Origin: an uncultured Pluralibacter sp.
Lineage (GTDB): Bacteria; Pseudomonadota; Gammaproteobacteria; Enterobacterales; Enterobacteriaceae
DNA length: 64,000 nucleotides
Reading direction: 5' to 3'
NCBI RefSeq assembly: GCF_913775985.1
Contig: NZ_CAJYMB010000096.1
Location: 160,609 to 224,608, forward strand
Of this stretch, positions 58,546-64,000 are shown piece by piece (the stretch's first letter is position 1; the number at the start of each line of letters is the position of its first letter). A program made the position numbers and the translations under genes. The notes beneath the pieces are model-generated. The model was given only the letters and a program-made list of their open reading frames with translations. It was not told the DNA's origin and did no database searches.

Positions 58546-60321
58546 CTACTCGCCGCCTGCCGCGCGCGCCCCGCGCCGGTACAGCGTGCTGCGCGCCACC
58601 CCAAGCGCCCGCGCCGCCTTGCTGATGTTGCCGTTAAAGCGCGCCAGCGTGGCGGCAATCAGCCGCTCGTCGTGATCTTTTCGCCTCTCTTCTGATTCCT
58701 CATTCACCGGCTGATACCCGGCGGGCAGCGCCTGTGGCGTCAGGATCTCGCCGTCATCCGCCAGGGCCAGCAGCACTTTCAGCACGCTGCGCAGCTGGCG
58801 CACGTTGCCGGGCCACGGATGCGCCGCCAGCGCGTCAACCAGCGGCGGCGCGAGGGCGATATTGCGATCTTCGCCGCCGAGCGCCCGCCACTGCTGGTGG
58901 ATAAAGCCCGGCAGATCCGGCCAGCCGCGCAGGGGCGGGATCGTCAGGGAGAACTCCTGCAGGCGGTAGAGTAGATCCTCGCGGAACTCGCCGTCCGCCA
59001 CCCGCTGCGCCAGATTGCGGTGGGTGGCGCACACCAGCGCGAAATTCACCGGCCAGCGGCGGCTGTCCCCGAGGGGGGCTACCTCTTTTTCCTGCAGCAC
59101 CCGCAGCAGCCGGGTCTGCAGCGCCAGCGGCATATCGCCAATTTCATCGAGAAACAGCACGCCGCCGTCCGCCTCGCGAATTTTGCCCACGTAGCCGCTT
59201 TTGCTGGCACCGGTAAAGGCCCCGGGCCGGTAGCCGAACAGCTCGGACTCGATCAGCGATTCAGGGATCGCGGCGCAGTTAATGGCGACGAACTTGCCCT
59301 CATGCCACCGGCTGTGCCGGTGCAGCGCCTGGCTGACAAACTCTTTCCCGCATCCGGTTTCGCCGTGAATGCACAGGGAGACGCCGGCGTTGAGCAGGCG
59401 CACCAGCTTGTCGCCCTCGCCGGAGGTGGCGAAAGGAAAAATAGGCCCGCGCGCCGCCGGTGCCGCGGCGGGTGAGCGCTGCGCCGGACCGTCGAGGCGA
59501 TACCAGCCGCCGCTGCGCCGCGCCAGCGGTACCCGGGACGCGCTCTGGGCCAGCTCCGGAAAGAGCTGGCCGAAGGTGGCGCTGCCGATCTGGCTGCCGT
59601 CCAGAGCCAGCATCCGCAGCCCCTGACCGTTGGCCGCCGCCAGCCGATCCTCGGAGAACACCAGCAGCCCGGCGTCGGCGCTATCGAGCCCGTCGGGCCG
59701 GGCATGCAGGCGCATCAGCCACTGCTGCGGGAGCCGGGCCTGGGTGACCCACAGATATTCAATGTGCCGCGCCGCCGCCTGCACCTGCGCCAGGGTTGTG
59801 CGGTGGCTGAAGTGCGCCGGGCCGGAGATGTCCAGCACCCCGGCGATGCGCCCGTCCGGGGCCAGCAGCGGCGCGGCGGCACAGTACAGGTGCCGGTTAC
59901 CGGCGAGAAAATGCTGGCCGCCGCTGATTTCGCAGCCGTCGGCAATCGCCAGCGCGGTGCCGATGGCGTTGGTGCCGCGCCCGTCTTCGCTCCACAGGTT
60001 GCCGGGTGCCAGCGCCGCCCGCTGGGCGCCGTGCAGGGCGCTGAGGTTGCCGAAGGTGTGCAGGATCCAGCCGCTGGCGTCCGACAGCACCACTACCGCC
60101 TGCTTGTCTGCCATCTGCTGCGCCAGCCCGCTGGCGATGGGGCGGGCAACGTGCTCCAGCCTGGCGTGGCCGGCAATACGATCCGCCAGCTCGCCCTGGG
60201 GCAGGCGCGGAAAATCGTCGGCGCTGCGCGCCAGCCCGTAGCGCAGGCTGCGGTGCCAGGAGTCGCTCAGCAGCGGGATGCTGCAGATCCCCTGCGGGAT
60301 AGCCGATTCGTTCTCCTGCAT
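58546..60321 (-). CDS. AcoR-like sigma-54-dependent activator
   Basis: A 591-residue enhancer-binding protein. A GAF-type sensor (about 70-200) is followed by an AAA+ domain with Walker A GETGCGKE, GAFTGA loop and FLDEIGD, then a Fis-type helix-turn-helix (GNISKAARALGVARSTLYRR). AcoR controls acetoin or aldehyde catabolism. It is divergent from an aldehyde dehydrogenase with a sigma-54 promoter and a nearby palindrome, so it should activate that gene. Confidence 0.9.
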   Translation of the reverse strand: MQENESAIPQGICSIPLLSDSWHRSLRYGLARSADDFPRLPQGELADRIAGHARLEHVARPIASGLAQQMADKQAVVVLSDASGWILHTFGNLSALHGAQRAALAPGNLWSEDGRGTNAIGTALAIADGCEISGGQHFLAGNRHLYCAAAPLLAPDGRIAGVLDISGPAHFSHRTTLAQVQAAARHIEYLWVTQARLPQQWLMRLHARPDGLDSADAGLLVFSEDRLAAANGQGLRMLALDGSQIGSATFGQLFPELAQSASRVPLARRSGGWYRLDGPAQRSPAAAPAARGPIFPFATSGEGDKLVRLLNAGVSLCIHGETGCGKEFVSQALHRHSRWHEGKFVAINCAAIPESLIESELFGYRPGAFTGASKSGYVGKIREADGGVLFLDEIGDMPLALQTRLLRVLQEKEVAPLGDSRRWPVNFALVCATHRNLAQRVADGEFREDLLYRLQEFSLTIPPLRGWPDLPGFIHQQWRALGGEDRNIALAPPLVDALAAHPWPGNVRQLRSVLKVLLALADDGEILTPQALPAGYQPVNEESEERRKDHDERLIAATLARFNGNISKAARALGVARSTLYRRGARAAGGE

Positions 60322-60377
60322 TGCTCACCTCGGGCGCGTCGTGTGTGTTGCAATATTGTAGCGTTATGGTGTTTTTA

Positions 60378-60396
60378 GTGTTGCGACACGCAACAC
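60378..60396. promoter_or_regulatory. Palindromic upstream activator site
   Basis: GTGTTGCG-ACA-CGCAACAC is a perfect 8-bp palindrome about 100 bases upstream of the -24/-12 promoter. A further half site TGTGTTGC lies about 30 bases further up. It is the likely AcoR-like binding site. Confidence 0.65.
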
Positions 60397-60491
60397 AGAA
60401 GGCGATAAAACGCTCCAGATGCCGCCAGTTTATTGCAGAGATATTTTTTAACTGTCTGATATTTTTATTTTTATCTGGAAACTCCGCAAGC

Positions 60492-60507
60492 TGGCACAGC
60501 AGATGCA
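60492..60507 (+). promoter_or_regulatory. Sigma-54 (-24/-12) promoter of the aldehyde dehydrogenase gene
   Basis: TGGCACAGCAGATGCA has the invariant GG and GC with exactly ten bases between. Transcription should start near 60518, leaving about 65 bases of leader before the ATG. Confidence 0.78.
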
Positions 60508-60583
60508 GTGCTCACACTACAGCGCGCGAATGCCAAAAAAGAGCCTGCCGCTGTTTCTCTTCACCCTACAGAAGGAGTTTGCG

Positions 60584-62104
60584 ATGCGTTACGCACATCC
60601 CGGCGAGCCCGGCGCCCTGTTCAGCCTGAAGGCAACCTACGGCAACTATATCGACGGCCGGTTTATCGAGCCGGTCGGCGGCAGCTACTTTATGGACACC
60701 TCGCCCATCGACGGCAGCGATGTTGGACAGTTCCCGCGCTCCGGTGCGGAAGATATCGAGCTGGCGCTGGATGCCGCCCACCGCGCGGCGGAGGCGTGGG
60801 GGAAAACGCCGGTGCAGCAGCGCTCGAACCTGCTGCTGCAGGTCGCCGACCGCATTGAAGCCAATCTGGAAATGCTGGCGCTGGTGGAGAGCTGGGACAA
60901 CGGCAAGCCGGTGCGCGAAACCCTCAACGCCGATCTGCCTCTGGCGGTGGATCACTTCCGCTATTTCGCCGGCTGCCTGCGCGCCCAGGAGGGCAGCACC
61001 GCCGAAATCGACGAGCATACCGTGGCCTACCACTTTCACGAGCCACTGGGGGTGGTGGGGCAGATAATCCCCTGGAACTTCCCGCTGCTGATGGCCGCGT
61101 GGAAGCTGGCTCCGGCGCTGGCGGCGGGCAACTGCGTGGTGCTCAAGCCCGCCGAGCAGACGCCGCTCAGCATTACCGTCCTGCTGGAGCTTATCGGCGA
61201 TCTGTTCCCCGCCGGGGTACTGAACGTGGTGCAGGGCTTTGGTAAAGAGGCCGGGGAGGCGCTCGCCACCAGCCGGCGCATCGCCAAAATTGCCTTCACC
61301 GGATCAACCCCGGTGGGGCGGCACATCATGGCCTGCGCGGCGCAGAACATCATCCCCTGCACCGTTGAGCTGGGCGGCAAGTCGCCGAACATCTACTTTG
61401 CCGACGTGATGGACGGCGAGGCGTCGTTTATTGATAAGGCGGTTGAGGGGCTGGTGCTGGGCTTCTTTAACCAGGGCGAGGTTTGCACCTGCCCGTCGCG
61501 GGCGCTGATCCACGAATCTATCTACGCGCCGTTTATGGAGCGGGTGATGGCCAAAGTCAGCGCCATCCGCCGCGGCGATCCCTTTGATACCGACACCATG
61601 ATCGGCGCCCAGGCGTCGCGGCAGCAGTTCGATAAAATCCTCTCCTATATCCAGATTGCACGGGAAGAGGGCGGGCAGATCCTCACCGGCGGCGAGCGCG
61701 CCTCCATCGCCCGGGAGCTGGATAACGGCTTCTACATCCAGCCGACGTTGATTAAAGGCAGCAACGAGATGCGCTGCTTCCAGGAGGAGATTTTTGGCCC
61801 GGTGATCGGCGTCACGACCTTCAAAGACGAGGCCGAGGCGCTGGCTATCGCCAACCAGACCCAGTTCGGGCTGGGGGCGGGGGTCTGGACGCGGGATACC
61901 AATCTTGCCTACCGGATGGGGCGCGGTATTAAGGCGGGCCGGGTGTGGACCAACTGCTACCACGTTTATCCCGCCCACGCGGCGTTTGGCGGCTACAAGC
62001 AGTCGGGGGTGGGTCGCGAGACGCACAAGATGGCGCTGGACGCCTATCAGAACACCAAAAACCTGCTGGTGAGCTACGGTACCGATCCGCTGGGGCTGTT
62101 CTAA
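60584..62104 (+). CDS. aldB: NAD(P)-dependent aldehyde dehydrogenase (AldB/AcoD type)
   Basis: A 506-residue enzyme; the ATG at 60584 has AAGGAG seven bases ahead. The cofactor loop is FTGSTPVG, the general base Glu is in VELGGKSPN, and the catalytic Cys in [11 protein letters not shown]. It oxidises acetaldehyde-type substrates to acids. Regulation by sigma-54 and an AcoR-like activator is read from upstream sites. E. coli has no such gene between yqeF and kduI, so this pair appears inserted. Confidence 0.92.
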   Translation: MRYAHPGEPGALFSLKATYGNYIDGRFIEPVGGSYFMDTSPIDGSDVGQFPRSGAEDIELALDAAHRAAEAWGKTPVQQRSNLLLQVADRIEANLEMLALVESWDNGKPVRETLNADLPLAVDHFRYFAGCLRAQEGSTAEIDEHTVAYHFHEPLGVVGQIIPWNFPLLMAAWKLAPALAAGNCVVLKPAEQTPLSITVLLELIGDLFPAGVLNVVQGFGKEAGEALATSRRIAKIAFTGSTPVGRHIMACAAQNIIPCTVELGGKSPNIYFADVMDGEASFIDKAVEGLVLGFFNQGEVCTCPSRALIHESIYAPFMERVMAKVSAIRRGDPFDTDTMIGAQASRQQFDKILSYIQIAREEGGQILTGGERASIARELDNGFYIQPTLIKGSNEMRCFQEEIFGPVIGVTTFKDEAEALAIANQTQFGLGAGVWTRDTNLAYRMGRGIKAGRVWTNCYHVYPAHAAFGGYKQSGVGRETHKMALDAYQNTKNLLVSYGTDPLGLF

Positions 62105-62117
62105 CCTCCCAGCCTCA

Positions 62118-62149
62118 ACGAGGCCGCCTCCGGTCGGCCTCGTCTTTTC
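62118..62149 (+). terminator. Terminator after the aldehyde dehydrogenase gene
   Basis: ACGAGGCCG and CGGCCTCGT form a 9-bp stem followed by CTTTTC. Confidence 0.85.
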
Positions 62150-62241
62150 TCCCTGCGAAGCGCCCCTCTGCCACTGCCCCTTCTCTTTTCTGCCGCGTCG
62201 GTGCAATACCGTCGGTATTTATCGGCGACCAATGTCAAAAA

Positions 62242-62260
62242 AATGAAACGTTGTTTTGAT
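62242..62260. promoter_or_regulatory. KdgR box ahead of kduI
   Basis: AATGAAACGTTGTTTTGAT closely fits the KdgR operator (AATRAAAYRNTGTTTYATT type). It lies 157 bases before kduI. KdgR represses pectin and uronate degradation genes until 2-keto-3-deoxygluconate appears. Confidence 0.75.
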
Positions 62261-62416
62261 TTTAATTGAAACCGGACAGAGGCGGGCATAATATAGCCAT
62301 TACAAAAACAAAACGGCTTTTCATTTATACCCGGCGTACTTCAAACCACTCGAATTACCCAGGGTATATGTCCTGATTGTACAGCCAACATCTTTGACTA
62401 CTGCCCGGAGGTGACC

Positions 62417-63253
62417 TTGGAGGTCAGACAAAGCATTCACAGCGCCCACGCGAAAACGCTGGACACCCAGGGACTACGCGACGAGTTCCTGGTCGAAAAA
62501 ATCTTTGAGGCCGACGCCTACACCATGGTGTACAGCCACATCGACCGCATTATCGTCGGCGGCATTATGCCGGTGGCGCAGACCGTTTCCGTCGGCGGCG
62601 AGGTAGGCAAGCAGCTCGGGGTCAGCTATTTCCTCGAGCGCCGCGAGCTGGGCGCAATCAACATTGGCGGGCCGGGCTCGATAACGGTGGACGGCGAGCG
62701 CTACGACATCGGCCACCGCGACGCGCTGTACGTGGGGAAAGGCGCAAAAGAGGTGGTGTTTGCCAGCGACGATGCCGCCCGTCCGGCTAAGTTTTACTAC
62801 AACAGCGCCCCGGCCCACGCGGCGTTTCCCACCAAAAAGGTCACCCCGGCTGACGTTGCGCCGGTGACGCTGGGAGACAATCTCACCAGCAACCGCCGCA
62901 CCATCAATAAATATTTTGTGCCCGACGTGCTCGACACCTGCCAGCTCAGCATGGGCCTCACCGAGCTGGCGCCGGGCAATCTGTGGAATACCATGCCCTG
63001 CCATACCCACGAGCGGCGCATGGAGGTCTACTTCTATTTCAATATGGACGACGACGCCTGCGTCTTTCACATGATGGGCCAGCCGCAGGAGACGCGCCAT
63101 ATCGTGATGCACAACGAGCAGGCGGTCATCTCGCCAAGCTGGTCAATTCACTCCGGGGTGGGCACCAAAGCCTATACCTTCATCTGGGGAATGGTCGGCG
63201 AGAACCAGGTTTTTGACGATATGGACCACGTGGCAGTTAACGATCTGCGCTAG
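62417..63253 (+). CDS. kduI: 5-keto-4-deoxyuronate isomerase KduI
   Basis: A 278-residue cupin-fold isomerase nearly identical in feel to E. coli Kdu[57 protein letters not shown] with metal-binding His, and [24 protein letters not shown] start at 62417, five bases after GGAGG, gives the same length as the E. coli protein; the GTG at 62411 overlaps the ribosome site. It converts 5-keto-4-deoxyuronate to 2,5-diketo-3-deoxygluconate, the substrate of KduD. Confidence 0.95.
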   Translation: MEVRQSIHSAHAKTLDTQGLRDEFLVEKIFEADAYTMVYSHIDRIIVGGIMPVAQTVSVGGEVGKQLGVSYFLERRELGAINIGGPGSITVDGERYDIGHRDALYVGKGAKEVVFASDDAARPAKFYYNSAPAHAAFPTKKVTPADVAPVTLGDNLTSNRRTINKYFVPDVLDTCQLSMGLTELAPGNLWNTMPCHTHERRMEVYFYFNMDDDACVFHMMGQPQETRHIVMHNEQAVISPSWSIHSGVGTKAYTFIWGMVGENQVFDDMDHVAVNDLR

Positions 63254-63308
63254 CAGGCAACACTTTTTTGCCTGCCTGGCGCGGGCGCTTACTGAATAAG
63301 GAATGACT

Positions 63309-64000
63309 ATGATCCTCGATACATTTTCTCTGGCAGGTAAAGTTGCCGTCGTAACCGGCTGCGACACCGGCCTCGGACAGGGTATGGCGCTGGGCCTTGC
63401 GGAAGCGGGCTGCGATATTGTTGGCATCAACCGCGTTGAACCGGCAGAAACTATCGCTAAAGTTGAAGCGCTGGGCCGCCGCTTCCTCAGCCTCAACGCC
63501 GATCTGAGCAAGATTGATGCGATCCCGCAGCTGCTGGAGCGCGCAGTGGCGGAGTTTGGCCACCTCGACATTCTGGTGAATAACGCCGGGATCATTCGCC
63601 GCCAGGACGCGATCGAGTTTAGCGAGCAGGACTGGGACGACGTGATGAACGTCAACATCAAAACCGTGTTCTTCATGTCTCAGGCGGTGGCGAAGCAGTT
63701 TATTAAGCAGGGCAGCGGCGGCAAAATTATCAATATCGCCTCGATGCTGTCGTTCCAGGGCGGGATCCGCGTGCCGTCCTACACCGCGTCGAAAAGCGGC
63801 GTGATGGGCGTAACCCGCCTGCTGGCTAACGAGTGGGCGAAGCACGGTATTAATGTTAATGCTATCGCGCCGGGCTACATGGCCACCAACAATACCCAGC
63901 AGCTGCGCGCCGACGAGCAGCGCAGCGCCGAAATCCTCGACCGCATTCCCGCCGGCCGCTGGGGCCTGCCTGACGATCTGAAGGGGCCGATTGTGTTCCT
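63309..64000 (+). CDS. kduD: 2-deoxy-D-gluconate 3-dehydrogenase KduD, N-terminal part
   Basis: The first 230 residues of a short-chain dehydrogenase, cut by the window end. The nucleotide loop is TGCDTGLGQGMA, then NNAG, the catalytic Ser in NIASMLSFQGG and Tyr-Lys in YTASKSG. ATG 63309 is used, with AAGGA six bases ahead; an ATG two codons earlier touches that site. It makes 2-keto-3-deoxygluconate from the KduI product and is cotranscribed with kduI. Confidence 0.95.
   Translation, partial: MILDTFSLAGKVAVVTGCDTGLGQGMALGLAEAGCDIVGINRVEPAETIAKVEALGRRFLSLNADLSKIDAIPQLLERAVAEFGHLDILVNNAGIIRRQDAIEFSEQDWDDVMNVNIKTVFFMSQAVAKQFIKQGSGGKIINIASMLSFQGGIRVPSYTASKSGVMGVTRLLANEWAKHGINVNAIAPGYMATNNTQQLRADEQRSAEILDRIPAGRWGLPDDLKGPIVF

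Overview
The window is a GC-rich enterobacterial chromosome segment. It has conserved Enterobacteriaceae neighbourhoods: yqeG/yqeF next to kduI/kduD, a dmsABC-type operon, lacZ, hiuH and queH. It also has enterobacterial regulatory signals (CRP, FNR, Fur, KdgR and BglG/RAT type). The gene mix suits the Enterobacter/Kosakonia/Klebsiella group, but the genus cannot be fixed from the sequence alone. No rRNA, tRNA, CRISPR array or intact insertion sequence was seen.

Layout. 1-855: the start of a Csu-type pilin and a LuxR-type regulator with an altered receiver. 1.4-10.6 kb: a complete gluconate/2-ketogluconate set, with periplasmic FAD/cytochrome c gluconate-type dehydrogenase (three subunits), an MFS carrier, a 2-ketoacid reductase, a LacI regulator, gluconokinase and a YhcH-family protein. 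10.7-12.5 kb: an AraC regulator and an EamA exporter. 12.5-15.3 kb: a secreted subtilisin-fold protease without a canonical histidine motif, plus a separate gene encoding only its signal peptide and propeptide. 15.6-19.3 kb: a royal-jelly-protein-like propeller, a periplasmic cupin and a MocR regulator. 19.4-24.6 kb: a DMSO-reductase-family operon (catalytic, FeS, anchor, TorD chaperone, NapF-like ferredoxin) with a plausible FNR promoter. 24.7-28.7 kb: a glyoxalase-fold protein, lacZ and a Cys-rich small protein. 28.7-32.2 kb: a GlxA-like regulator, the two ribulose-monophosphate formaldehyde-fixing enzymes and a nitronate monooxygenase.

32.4-37.2 kb: an OprB-type porin, a BglG antiterminator and a BglF-type PTS permease, each preceded by its own RAT/terminator switch. 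37.3-42.8 kb: a Fur-boxed iron/heme module (ChaN-like lipoprotein, its own TonB, TonB-dependent receptor, beta-propeller). 42.8-47.1 kb: hiuH, queH and a four-gene periplasmic redox operon (peroxiredoxin, DsbD-like reductase, ECF sigma, NrsF-type anti-sigma).

47.2-54.9 kb is the most unusual part. It is a polymorphic-toxin island lying between two direct copies of a 61-63 bp repeat. It holds an Eag chaperone gene, an Rhs effector with prePAAR/PAAR and a WHH nuclease tip, and the cognate immunity gene. Next come a displaced Rhs tip broken by one base with an intact immunity gene, then a second displaced WHH tip broken by a stop codon with a truncated immunity gene. On the opposite strand lies a broken RNase A-like toxin tip with an intact CdiI-like immunity gene.

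54.9-64 kb: a PdxI-like reductase, yqeG, yqeF, an AcoR-like sigma-54 activator facing an aldehyde dehydrogenase with a clear -24/-12 promoter, then kduI and the start of kduD behind a KdgR box. Gene functions rest on recognised motifs and remembered family sequences; no database search was run.
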